Part shown: positions 44,239 through 53,529 of the stretch, piece by piece
How the letters are laid out: every line of letters begins with the position of its first letter
How positions within the stretch are numbered: position 1 is the first letter of the stretch
From: Aliiglaciecola sp041538045
Lineage (GTDB): Bacteria; Pseudomonadota; Gammaproteobacteria; Enterobacterales; Alteromonadaceae
Direction of reading: 5' to 3'
DNA: 64,000 nucleotides
Assembly: GCF_041538045.1 (NCBI RefSeq)
Contig: NZ_JBGOSE010000007.1
Coordinates: forward strand, 124,001 to 188,000
Translations under genes and position numbers: made by a program
Notes under the pieces: generated by a model
What the model saw: only the letters and a program-made list of their open reading frames with translations
What the model was told of the DNA's origin: nothing
Database searches by the model: none

Positions 44239-45312
44239 CTATCCGCCCGGATAACATTCCAAAACCGTCATTCCCGATTCTGATTCATAGTCGAAATCAT
44301 CCACTTTTGCAGGGCAAAAGAAGCGGTCCCACTGATTTAACTGGGTAACGTCATTTCCAACCCGCAAAACACCGCTTCCTTGGGTAACGACACCGATGAA
44401 AAACGCATCTTGCTGGCGTGGGAAATTGCCTTTAACTGTAGCTCGTCTGACGGTAAAACACGGGGTTTTATCTGGCCCAATTAGCTGTTCAAGGGTATTT
44501 CCTGAGTTATCATCAATAAGCACGTCTGGAATACAACGAAACTCGTCGTCAATTTTTTCTGGTGGTATAGGTGAGAAGTTAAATGCATCTAATGCGTTTT
44601 CGATGCCACGATCCATGAATCGCGCCTTTTCGGGGATTACATATCCACATCTTTCAAACTCAAATCTTACCGCTAAATCAGAAGGTTCCATAATTTCTAA
44701 CATCAATATGCCTTCACCCAACGCGTGGGGACGGCCGCCAGGTAGCAAGAATACGTCTCCTGGTTTAACCGGTATACGGTCGAAACACTTTTCAATGGAA
44801 GCAATATCTTGTTCTTCTATCCATTTTTTGAGTTGCTCACGACTTGGAGAGCGTTGAAAACCAGCGTAAATATAGGGATCGGTTACATCTTCGCGGATCT
44901 CAAGAATCACATAGGCTTCAGTTTTTCCACGAGGATACCCCAACCTTTGTTGGGCAAATTCACGGGTAGGGTGCGCTTGGAAATGCAATCGAGTTGCACT
45001 GTCTAAGTACTTAACGAGAGGAATATCATCTAATGAGCGAGGAGCATCGTCCACCGAGCCTAAAAACTGTTGTTGCTTTTGGTTGAGTAGATCACGAAAT
45101 GGCACTGAAGAGCCATCTTCAAGCTGGACTGTTGCCAAGCCTTCAGATATGTCTTCGCGGCCAATATTGCTTGCTTCTACCGTTGAACCAATCCAATCTT
45201 CTGGGAAACTTGAGTCTTGCGGGTTTTCTTTACCTTCGATTAAATCGAGTAACTTTCCGCCTTGATAGGTGCGCCAAACACGATTGGCTGAGAACTTGAT
45301 TATATCTTTCAT
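44239..45312 (-). CDS. Class I mannose-6-phosphate isomerase-like protein
   Basis: This 357-residue cupin enzyme keeps the zinc site of type I phosphomannose isomerase: Q112 and H114 (FQAHPTREF), E132 (KTEAYVIL) and H196 (PGGRPHALG). The N-terminal half has the family VWGG-equivalent VWRTYQGGKLL. Class I enzymes interconvert mannose-6-P and fructose-6-P in the cytoplasm. The gene overlaps the uxuA stop by 4 nt (ATGA), so it is translated with mannonate dehydratase. In such a setting it may act on another sugar or sugar acid, so I withhold the symbol manA. Confidence 0.85.
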   Translation of the reverse strand: MKDIIKFSANRVWRTYQGGKLLDLIEGKENPQDSSFPEDWIGSTVEASNIGREDISEGLATVQLEDGSSVPFRDLLNQKQQQFLGSVDDAPRSLDDIPLVKYLDSATRLHFQAHPTREFAQQRLGYPRGKTEAYVILEIREDVTDPYIYAGFQRSPSREQLKKWIEEQDIASIEKCFDRIPVKPGDVFLLPGGRPHALGEGILMLEIMEPSDLAVRFEFERCGYVIPEKARFMDRGIENALDAFNFSPIPPEKIDDEFRCIPDVLIDDNSGNTLEQLIGPDKTPCFTVRRATVKGNFPRQQDAFFIGVVTQGSGVLRVGNDVTQLNQWDRFFCPAKVDDFDYESESGMTVLECYPGG

Positions 45313-46523
45313 GAGGAAGGCGCTTCCAACTGTGCAGAAAGGGCTCTCATAACACCTCTTACTTCAGCTAGACCTTTTAAACGACCAATGCCGGAGTAGC
45401 CTGGATTGACGGTTTTATCGATGTCATCCATCATTTGATGACCATGGTCGGGACGGATGAAAATATCTTGATCCTTAACTTCAGCTTGTCGACGTCGACT
45501 TTCTTCGAGTAACAACTCTTTAACCACATGGATCATATCGATATCACTATCGAGGTGGCTGGCTTCGTAAAAAGTTCGTTGCTCTTCTGGGTCACGACTG
45601 ACACCGCGAAGGTGTGAAAAGTGAATACGAGGTCCAAACTGCTTAGCCATTGCCGGTAGGTTGTTGTCTGGACGACTACTGTAGGTACCAACACATAGGG
45701 TAATACCATTGGATGGACTAGGTAGCGCATTAAACAGAATGTCGAGATCGTCTGCGGTACATATAATACGTGGCAGTCCTAACATATCACGGGGTGGATC
45801 GTCCGGATGTATGGCGAGTTTTACGCCCAAGGCTTCGGCTCGTGGAAGCACTTGTGATAGAAAAGCAAATAGACTTTCACGTAAGCTATCACTGGTGACA
45901 TCTTTGTAGTTGGCTAACATGGCACGGAAGTCATCCAAGCCATATGCATCAGTCATTTTACCCGGTAGGCCGGCAATAATATTGTTGGTCAGCTGCTCTT
46001 TTTCGGCTGCCGACATAGCTTCAAAGACCTGTTTCGCTTCTGCTATTTCAGCTTCGCTGTATTCTGCCTCGGCATTTTCTCTTTGCAGAATAAACAGATC
46101 GAATGCTGCGAATTTTTTCTGGTCAAAGCGCAGGGCATAGGCACCATTAGGAAGTTTGTATTTAAGATCTGTTCGAGTCCAATCGATTACTGGCATGAAG
46201 TTGTAGCAAATCGTCTTTATCCCACACTTGGCAAGATTCTCCATGGATTCAATCCAATTATCGATATACTTTTGATGGCCAGGTCGTTTTAGTTTTATAT
46301 CTTCATGCACAGGAATACTCTCAACTACGCTCCACTTGAGAGGCGTAAGACCATCTTCACAGTCTTCTATAAGAGCTTGATATTGGCGAATTGCGTCAAT
46401 CGACCAAACGTCACCGGTTGGGATATTGTGTAATGCACTGACCACATCAGTTGCACCTGTTTGTCTTATGTCATTTATGGTTACGGGGTCATTGGGTCCG
46501 AACCATCTCCAAGATTCACGCAT
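45309..46523 (-). CDS. uxuA: Mannonate dehydratase UxuA
   Basis: This 404-residue TIM-barrel enzyme converts D-mannonate to 2-keto-3-deoxygluconate and water, using Mn or Fe. The start (WRWFGPNDPVTINDIRQTGA, residues 5-24) is diagnostic for UxuA. Later motifs include LAIHPDDPPRDMLGLPRI, FSHLRGVSRDP and FIRPDHGHQMMDD with metal-binding His and Asp. The length matches the family. It is the first gene of a minus-strand series with the ManA-like and Nramp-like genes. Its promoter region holds a UxuR/ExuR-type palindrome. A second, unrelated mannonate dehydratase (manD) nearby is broken, so UxuA is the only working copy visible. Confidence 0.95.
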   Translation of the reverse strand: MRESWRWFGPNDPVTINDIRQTGATDVVSALHNIPTGDVWSIDAIRQYQALIEDCEDGLTPLKWSVVESIPVHEDIKLKRPGHQKYIDNWIESMENLAKCGIKTICYNFMPVIDWTRTDLKYKLPNGAYALRFDQKKFAAFDLFILQRENAEAEYSEAEIAEAKQVFEAMSAAEKEQLTNNIIAGLPGKMTDAYGLDDFRAMLANYKDVTSDSLRESLFAFLSQVLPRAEALGVKLAIHPDDPPRDMLGLPRIICTADDLDILFNALPSPSNGITLCVGTYSSRPDNNLPAMAKQFGPRIHFSHLRGVSRDPEEQRTFYEASHLDSDIDMIHVVKELLLEESRRRQAEVKDQDIFIRPDHGHQMMDDIDKTVNPGYSGIGRLKGLAEVRGVMRALSAQLEAPSS

Positions 46524-46754
46524 GTTAAGATTCTCTAATTTAAGATAAAAAAGTCAGCTTTTCACCCTCACTGCACCACCAATACCATGTGTATTTGATT
46601 ATTCCCTTGGCCAATTAAAGTAAGGTTTCTACTTTTGAAAGTTTCTTAGAGTAACCTTCCTGTGCGTGCTTTACACATTAAAATTAGTGTCAACTTCCAT
46701 CTTGGAAAGGTGCATGATTGTGAAAATGGAAAGATTAAAGTATCCAATAATTGA

Positions 46755-46772
46755 AAATTGGTCAACCAATAC
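46755..46772. promoter_or_regulatory. UxuR/ExuR-type operator between uxuA and the divergent receptor
   Basis: ATTGGT-CA-ACCAAT (46757-46770) is an inverted repeat with 6-bp arms. It matches the UxuR/ExuR consensus AATTGGTATACCAATT at 13 of 16 positions and lies 234 bp upstream of uxuA. A second palindrome TTTGGT-tag-ACCAAA lies at 46973-46987, with 3-nt spacing. The GntR regulator at 9.3-10.1 kb is the natural candidate to bind here. Confidence 0.65.
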
Positions 46773-46831
46773 ATTTCTCATTTCATGGTGTCACATTTAT
46801 ATTTCGGTTCTTTTTCGAACAAATCATTACA

Positions 46832-47073
46832 AATCATTACAAATCAATGATAATCATGGATACATAATCTTAACTTTCTCTCGGATTGATAGATATTTGT
46901 AACTCGCTGTAATATATGTAGTATTTTTTGTTTTTGTGGTTTTTATTTAAATTTGGTTATTGGGGTTGGATATTTGGTTAGACCAAAGTATTAATTAATT
47001 GTTAAAATATTTATTACCAAAAGGTTGACCTTTACGAAATTACTTGTAAGTATTACGTAAATTATTTGTAAGT
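46832..47073. repeat. Short direct repeats in the uxuA/receptor intergenic region
   Basis: At 46832-46860 the motif AAATCATTACA is repeated about 2.5 times. Nearer the receptor, AAATTACTTGTAAGT (47037-47051) and AAATTATTTGTAAGT (47059-47073) match at 14 of 15 positions and start 22 bp apart, about two helical turns. This is typical of side-by-side activator binding. The rest of the 671-bp gap is AT-rich and without a gene. Confidence 0.5.
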
Positions 47074-47194
47074 TTGAGCTGGTTTCTTGTACTGAATAAA
47101 TTTGTTTATATTTTTTCTAAACTATATTCCTTAAGAAGACGCTCAATCAGCAAAAGTAAGCTTAAAACACACATAAAACTCACAGGAACAATAT

Positions 47195-50100
47195 ATGCAA
47201 CACAGATTATCGAAAATTACTTTAGCGATGCTTTCAGCAACCGCGCTAAATATGTACGCATCTGCTCTTGCACAAGATGCTCTAGCAAGCGCAGAAGACG
47301 ACTACGAAGTTATTCAAGTAACTGGTATCCGTAGCTCACTTACTAGTGCCCTAGCAGAAAAACGTGAATCAAATAATCTCGTTGAAGTTATTGAAGCGGT
47401 AGACATTGGTAAGTTACCCGACCAAAACTTAGCGGAAGTTTTAGAGAATGTTACCGGAATCCAGATTACTAGGACCGCAGGTGTTGGTACAGGTGTTCAA
47501 ATCCGTGGTACAAACTCTAACCGTACAGAAATTAACGGTGTATCAACCGTAGGTTCTGGTGCTGGCCGCAGTGGTATTAGTTTCGAAGATGTCTCTGCTG
47601 GTATTATAGCGGGAGTTGAGGTGACCAAGTCTCCTGAAGCTAAAACAATCGAAGGATCTGTGGGTGGTACTGTAAACCTTAAAACAATACGTCCACTGCA
47701 ATTAAATGACACATCAATTTCTTTCCGTGTTCAAGGTGAGAATAGTAGCTTGTCAACAGACAGTACTTTTACTCCTCGTCTATCAGGTACCTTTGGTGAC
47801 AACTGGGATACAGATAACGGCGAATTTGGTGTAGTAGTAAGTGTTAACTACACAGAGCAAGATGTAACTGCATTTCGCCCTCGTGCCGACAGAGATAACT
47901 CTGTTGCAGCAGATAGCGGAGCAGCAAGTGCTCAAGAATTTGACTACCTACCAATTCAATTCTTTGTACAAGATTACGATAACTACGAATATGAATCGAC
48001 AAACATCGCAGCTACATTTGAGTGGGCGCCTAGAGAAGAGTTAAAGTTATTCTTTGACGCGATTATTAACGATCAAGAACGTAGACAAGAAAGCTCAAGA
48101 ATTCAAGCATCAGGTATCAGCGGTCTTAAAGACCTTGCGGCACCTAGTGAATTTGAAACTGTTAACTTTGGTTCTTTAGGTGGACAAGACCTAGGTAGTA
48201 TCCAAGCTGCAGTTCGTGGGGTTATTCCTATTGACGAAGATGGTTCAGATGGTAACCTGCGTTTCTCTGGTGATACTAACTCTCGTTTAACTAAGAGTGA
48301 AATCTATAGAATTGGTGGTGAGTGGACAGGTGATAACTTCAAAGTAAGTGCCGAGCTATCTTCTTCAAGCTCTGACACTACTACACCTAGCTTCAACACT
48401 ACATTGAACTTCATTAACCCTAACTCTCCATTAGATGCAGAAGCGCTTTTAGCAAACCACTATGCTAATGAAGAAAACGGCAATGAAGATTTATATGATT
48501 CAAACGAAAATGGTACGCCATTTATTTATGATTTAACCGGTGGTGCCCTAACGTTTGGTGTTGCAACTGGTGAAGCAAATGGCCCTACTACAGAGCAATT
48601 ACTAAACCCAGCTAACGTTGTTCTACGTGACGTGGCCATTGGTAACAATGTTGCAGAAAACAGTGAAGATGCATTCCGTACAGATTTCACTTATTACCTA
48701 GACGGTGTAGTGACTTCAGTGGATGTTGGTTTCCGTTACAGTAAAGTAAATAGTCTTCGTGATGAGATTACCACGAGTGTTGGTTTAAGAGAATTTGCTG
48801 ATAGCCCTACTGGTGACTTATTCGCAGAGTTGTTAGTACCAGGACCAACTAACTTTAATGATGCCGATGGTAGAGAGTTATATGTTCGTGACTTCTTACT
48901 TATCGACGCAGAAAGAGTTGCTTCAGACCCAGACGGTGTTTTGGATATCTTAAATGATGCGATTTTAGCTAACAATGCTATTACCGGTTCAACTCGAGGT
49001 CCAATTAGCTCGCCTACTTCTAGCTCAGCTGCCTTCTTCGATATTGAAGAAAAGACAACTGCTTTATAAGCTCAGGGTAATTTCTCTTACGAAATGTTCC
49101 GTGGTAACTTCGGTTTACGCTATTTAAAAACTGATGTGACTTCAAGAGGTAACTCTGTAACTAACGATGTGGTTACTGCTGTAACTACAGAAAGCGATTA
49201 CGACTTCGTGTTACCACGTATTAACGTAGTAGCTGATGTCCACGATGATGTTGTTGTTCGTATGGGGTGGGGTAAGGATATTAGACGTCCTGATTTCGAT
49301 GACCTTTCAACATCTTACACTTTCTCTACCAGTCCAAACCCAGCTGTACAGTTAGGCAACCCAGGATTGGTTCCAGAAGAAGTAACTTCATTTGACCTAT
49401 CTGCAGAATGGTATTTTGCTGAAGCAAGTATGGTTAGCCTTGGTATTTTCCATAAAAAACGTTCTGACTTGCACGTAACTCAACAAGAAGACCCGTATGA
49501 AGATCCAGAAACTGGTTTCCGTGATATTACCGATCCTTGTGAACAAGGTGGTATCTTCAACCCTATTGCTGATATCAATGTATTCGGTCCAATAGGTACA
49601 GGTGTTTGTGTACCTACGTCACAGAAAATTAATGATAGTGGTGAAACGACTCAGAAAGGTATTGAGTTTGCTGTTCAGTACGATTTAGCGAGCTTTGAAG
49701 ACGACCTAGGTTGGGCTTCTGGCTTTGGTGTGATTTTCAACTACACTATTCAAGAGTTCTCAGGTGGTGAAGCTGAAGATTCTGCTACAAGTCGTGCAAA
49801 TGCAGTGTTTGCTCTATCCACTGGTGTTGAAGATATTGATGTGTCAGCAGTTCAAGGACTACTTGACTTGTCTGAAAACTCTTATAACTTTACTTTGTAC
49901 TATGAAAAGTATGGTTTGTCAGCTCGTATGCGTTACACATGGCGTGAAGGCTACCGTTCAACTGACTTCGGTAGTACGTCTAGCTTGCCTTGGGGTTTCC
50001 CAGTGGTTCAAGAAGACAGAGGTCAACTTAACGCTAGCGTAAATTACGATATTAATGAGCAATTCAACGTAGGTATTGAAGCCGTGAACTTAACGGAATC

Positions 50101-50197
50101 AGAAGTTGAACAATCTTGTATCAATGAAGGTGCGTTGCTTTGTTACCAAGGTTTAACAGACCGCAGAATTACCCTTGGAGCTAGCTACCGCTTCTAA
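47195..50197 (+). pseudogene. Large TonB-dependent receptor interrupted by one in-frame stop codon
   Basis: A single frame of 1001 codons is broken only by TAA at 49067-49069 (codon 625). The first part (624 residues) has a signal peptide (ASALA-QDA), a TonB-box-like YEVIQVTGIRSSL, and a plug with LPDQNLAEVLENVTGIQITR and SPEAKTIEGSVGGTVNLKT, typical of the long carbohydrate-type receptors of marine bacteria. The second part continues the barrel (next ATG 49094) and ends in ITLGASYRF. The stop lies in a barrel strand (TTAL-stop-AQGNFSYE), where relatives usually have an aromatic residue. The truncated product cannot make a full barrel, so the gene is probably inactive unless the stop is an error or is read through. 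It is divergent from uxuA. Confidence 0.88.
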
Positions 50198-50219
50198 GGT
50201 AAGTAAAATCTACTCTAGG

Positions 50220-50290
50220 TTGCCGTTAATAAACGGCAATCGTTAGATAAATATATGATGATAAAAGCAAGCCTGATGGCTTGCTTTTTT
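50220..50290 (+). terminator. Hairpin and intrinsic terminator after the receptor gene
   Basis: A perfect hairpin TTGCCGTT-aata-AACGGCAA (50220-50239) is followed by a terminator AAGCAAGCC-tgat-GGCTTGCTT with a T-run (50265-50290), 70-90 bp after the receptor stop. Confidence 0.85.
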
Positions 50291-50649
50291 AGTTTCTAGC
50301 CTTAGCAATCCGGCTTAGGTTTTATATCCGCAAGTGCAGGGCCATTGCATTTATCCCATGCGCTCTACTCCATGATCTTTAAGGGGTTCACTCTAGGTTC
50401 GCTATTGTTTCGCGGAAGTGTTAGTAGGGAACAATTGCTGGATAGCTTCTTGCAAAGTTGGCAGCTATAGAGATAACTCTGGCTTTCCTATATTCGACGT
50501 ACTTAAATTTTATGACTACCTTTTTAAAGAGCAGTATTACACTTTGCTAACCAGTGATAAATTGCTGTAAGGGGAATCTATCCAAATAAGTGAACGGCAG
50601 TAAATGAGACGGGGTCTTGATTCGATTGAAATTTACTGTGTGATTATGG

Positions 50650-50686
50650 AAATATCAACAACGGGGGGGAATCGTTGTTGATATTT
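50650..50686. repeat. 14-bp perfect inverted repeat around a G-run
   Basis: AAATATCAACAACG (50650-50663) and its exact reverse complement (50673-50686) flank a 9-nt loop that begins with a G run. It lies 42 bp beyond the stop of the DUF885 gene on the minus strand and may be its terminator. I see nothing recognisable between it and the receptor terminator at 50290. Confidence 0.7.
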
Positions 50687-50727
50687 ACATTTTTAAGATG
50701 TTTGTAGCAGCTGCTTTCTTGTAAGGG

Positions 50728-52536
50728 TTATTTAGAGGATTTTACCGACTCTATCCAATTTTCGATATTCGCCTCTAATACCGATAGAGGTATTGAACCG
50801 CTGCCTAACAAAGTATCGTGAAAAGCCTTTATATTGAATTTATCACCTAACTCATTTTGGGCTCGTTCGCGCAGCTCCAGCATTTTTAACTGGCCAATTT
50901 TGTAAGCAAGAGCTTGGCCTGGCCAGGAAATGTAGCGATCGATTTCGTTGATAATATCAGCTTCACTTTTAGCGGCATTGGCTTTGAAATAATCGATGGC
51001 TTGTTGTCGTGTCCAACCTTTGTAATGTATGCCCGTATCTACCACTAAACGAATGGAGCGCCACATGTCATAGGTTAGTTGACCAAACCGAGAATAGGGG
51101 TCTTTATACAAACCTAAATCATAGCCTAGGCGTTCGCTGTAAAGGCCCCATCCTTCCACAAACACCGTGAAGTTTAGAAAGCGGCGGAATGCTGGCATTT
51201 CATCCATTTCCATTTGTAACGCCAGTTGCAGATGATGTCCTGGTACAGCTTCGTGTACGCTCAGTACTTCCATTTCATATTTGGGACGGGTTTCTGGTTG
51301 ATATAAGTTCACATAATAATAACCTGCACGGGAACCATCTGCGGCGGGCGGGTTGTAATATGCAGTAGTCGAATCAGGGGCAACCGCATCAGGGATAGCT
51401 TTTAAGCCATAGGGCATGCGAGGAAGTTTACCAAATAATTTGACTATCTCTGGGTCGATACGTTTGCTGATTGCAAGGTAAGCCTCAAACAGATCCTCAG
51501 GCGTTTCATAATAAAATTGTGGATCTGTACGTAAAAAGTTAACAAACTCATCAAAAGTGCCGTCAAAACCGGTTTCTTCCATCACCTTGTCCATCTCAGC
51601 ATGGTTACGGGCAACTTCATCTAAGCCTATCTGATGGATTTCATCTGGGGTGAGCTCTGTGGTGGTAAAATAACGTACTTTTTGTTCGTAAGAAGCCTTT
51701 CCGTTGGGGGTATCCCATAGGCCGTGGCTCGCACGGGTGGCTGGTAAATATTGTTCAACAAAAAATTCATAAAATGCCCCATAAGCAGGCACGATTTGAT
51801 CAGTAATAATGCTCTTGGCTTGTTGTTGCAGTCGTGCTTTTTCATTTTCGGCTATGCTGTCATTGATATTGGCAAATGGCTTATAAAAAAGACTCTGTTC
51901 CGGCTGTTCTACAAGCTGCTTTTTAATTTGCGCAGGGATACGTAGCATAGTATCGCGGGAAGGCATTATGCCCTGGGAAATACCGGTTTCCATTAAGGTT
52001 TGATTTTGCTCTAGTAGCTTGGGGATTTTTTCCAGTCTTGTTAGCCAATTTTCATAGTCTTTGACCGAACTTAGCGACACGAAGTTGGCCATGTCGTCCA
52101 AGGTTTGCACCCCTTGATTTTGGTCTATCGGCATAAGATACGACTTATATTTGTGCTCTTCAATGGACATTTCCAGCTGCCATTTAAACAGCTGATAATT
52201 GGTTTTGTCCCCTGCCGACAGCTGATTCGGATCAATAGCGTTGATTTGTTTTAAGGTATCTTGGTAATGCAGGTTAGTCTGATGGAGAGCTTCTAGGCTC
52301 ATATCTCGCCAGCGACTGTTAAGCTCATCATTCCCCAAACCCAGATAGCTGGCAAAGTCTGGGTATGTCTCCATGGTGTATTGCCAGTCATCTTCCATTA
52401 GCTGTTTAAATTGTTGGTCAACATTTGATGAGACTGGTGCTGGTGCAACGGATTGCACATTGATTTGGGTGTGGCCGGCGCAACCACCCATTAGTATTAC
52501 AAGTAATCCTGTTTTTAATAATTGTTTTGTCGACAT
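50728..52536 (-). CDS. DUF885 family metallopeptidase-like lipoprotein
   Basis: I place the start at 52536 (602 residues), with AAGGA 9 nt upstream; a longer frame to 52596 lacks this. The leader ends in LVILMGGC-AG, a probable lipobox, so the protein should be membrane-anchored. DUF885 proteins have a helical thermolysin-like fold; the motif HEAVPGHH (residues 428-435) supplies His and Glu as in M3-like zinc peptidases. The substrate is unknown, and peptides are presumed. It lies between the receptor and the sugar-acid genes on their strand, but the link to that pathway is weak. Confidence 0.88.
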   Translation of the reverse strand: MSTKQLLKTGLLVILMGGCAGHTQINVQSVAPAPVSSNVDQQFKQLMEDDWQYTMETYPDFASYLGLGNDELNSRWRDMSLEALHQTNLHYQDTLKQINAIDPNQLSAGDKTNYQLFKWQLEMSIEEHKYKSYLMPIDQNQGVQTLDDMANFVSLSSVKDYENWLTRLEKIPKLLEQNQTLMETGISQGIMPSRDTMLRIPAQIKKQLVEQPEQSLFYKPFANINDSIAENEKARLQQQAKSIITDQIVPAYGAFYEFFVEQYLPATRASHGLWDTPNGKASYEQKVRYFTTTELTPDEIHQIGLDEVARNHAEMDKVMEETGFDGTFDEFVNFLRTDPQFYYETPEDLFEAYLAISKRIDPEIVKLFGKLPRMPYGLKAIPDAVAPDSTTAYYNPPAADGSRAGYYYVNLYQPETRPKYEMEVLSVHEAVPGHHLQLALQMEMDEMPAFRRFLNFTVFVEGWGLYSERLGYDLGLYKDPYSRFGQLTYDMWRSIRLVVDTGIHYKGWTRQQAIDYFKANAAKSEADIINEIDRYISWPGQALAYKIGQLKMLELRERAQNELGDKFNIKAFHDTLLGSGSIPLSVLEANIENWIESVKSSK

Positions 52537-52635
52537 CCCTGCATTCCTTTTTGGTTGGTTTTTAACCATCCTAGAGGAATGACAGGGGATAATCAACTTG
52601 CTCGCTAAGTCATATACAATAGCGTTTTTATGAAA

Positions 52636-53481
52636 TTACTGAAGTATGGCTTTAACTTCGGACTCCACCTTGTCATATGTTGATGACTCGATAAACCCAA
52701 TGGAAAATGTTGATGGTGTGGATAGGAATTTATCTTTTTCATGTCGACCAAATCCTAGCACTGTCATATAAGGTCGGCTGACGTAATCATCCGGATGTGC
52801 ATCATCTTGGTGGTGTAATAAATACAACACTCTAGAGGTACTCACATCGCCAAAAGCAAACCATTCTGGCGAGGGAAGATCACCAATAAAAGCTTCATTG
52901 ATGGGATGTTGTAGCTCATCGACAGAGGCATACCAGAAATCAGTTTCGTCCATCTCTCCACCGGGTACGCCTTCATATTGCACCCAATATTTATAGCCTT
53001 CACTGACTTTTTTCATGCTAAAGTCACAACGGTCGGGGTAAAAATCCCACTGACCTTGCCATTGCCCATTTTCTGAAGTAAATGTGATACGAACATGTTT
53101 ATCACTTTCGATCTCTACCACTGATGTGGCTGGATCTGTTCCTGCATTCATAGCATGAAAGTAATTACCATCCTGTTTATGGATGGCATTGGGAAAACCA
53201 CGATACTCGCCTTTCCAGCCTGAACCTTTTTCATCATGGAAGCCAATCCAATCTACACCATCTTTATCAAGCATACTGGATAGGCCACCACCTTGTTTTT
53301 CTAGATAAAAAGTAGCATTTTCAATTTTGACTATATAGGCTTCTAGTCCACCTGCAGACTCATCCACACCATGGCTTAGGGTGACTGGCTTTTCTTCATG
53401 CTTTTCTTCAATAGCTGGTTTGCAAGCGGCGAGTAGCAGAAGACCACTGGCAATAAAAACAAATTTTAATTTTGAAAACAT
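52636..53481 (-). CDS. Unknown lipoprotein of the sugar-acid operon
   Basis: This 281-residue protein has a clear lipobox (LLLLAAC-KP, Cys20) and is otherwise beta-rich with many aromatic residues (DFYPDRCDFSMKKVSEGYKYWV, WYASVDEL, LPSPEWFAFGDV). I do not recognise the family; the composition resembles carbohydrate-binding or lyase-associated jellyroll proteins. It lies 48 bp after the symporter gene on the same strand. A periplasmic role in handling the saccharide imported by this locus is plausible but unproven. Confidence 0.75.
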   Translation of the reverse strand: MFSKLKFVFIASGLLLLAACKPAIEEKHEEKPVTLSHGVDESAGGLEAYIVKIENATFYLEKQGGGLSSMLDKDGVDWIGFHDEKGSGWKGEYRGFPNAIHKQDGNYFHAMNAGTDPATSVVEIESDKHVRITFTSENGQWQGQWDFYPDRCDFSMKKVSEGYKYWVQYEGVPGGEMDETDFWYASVDELQHPINEAFIGDLPSPEWFAFGDVSTSRVLYLLHHQDDAHPDDYVSRPYMTVLGFGRHEKDKFLSTPSTFSIGFIESSTYDKVESEVKAILQ

Positions 53482-53529
53482 AGAGTTTGCTCGTGTAATA
53501 ATTCGTTAAAATAGAAGCAATAGCACCGC

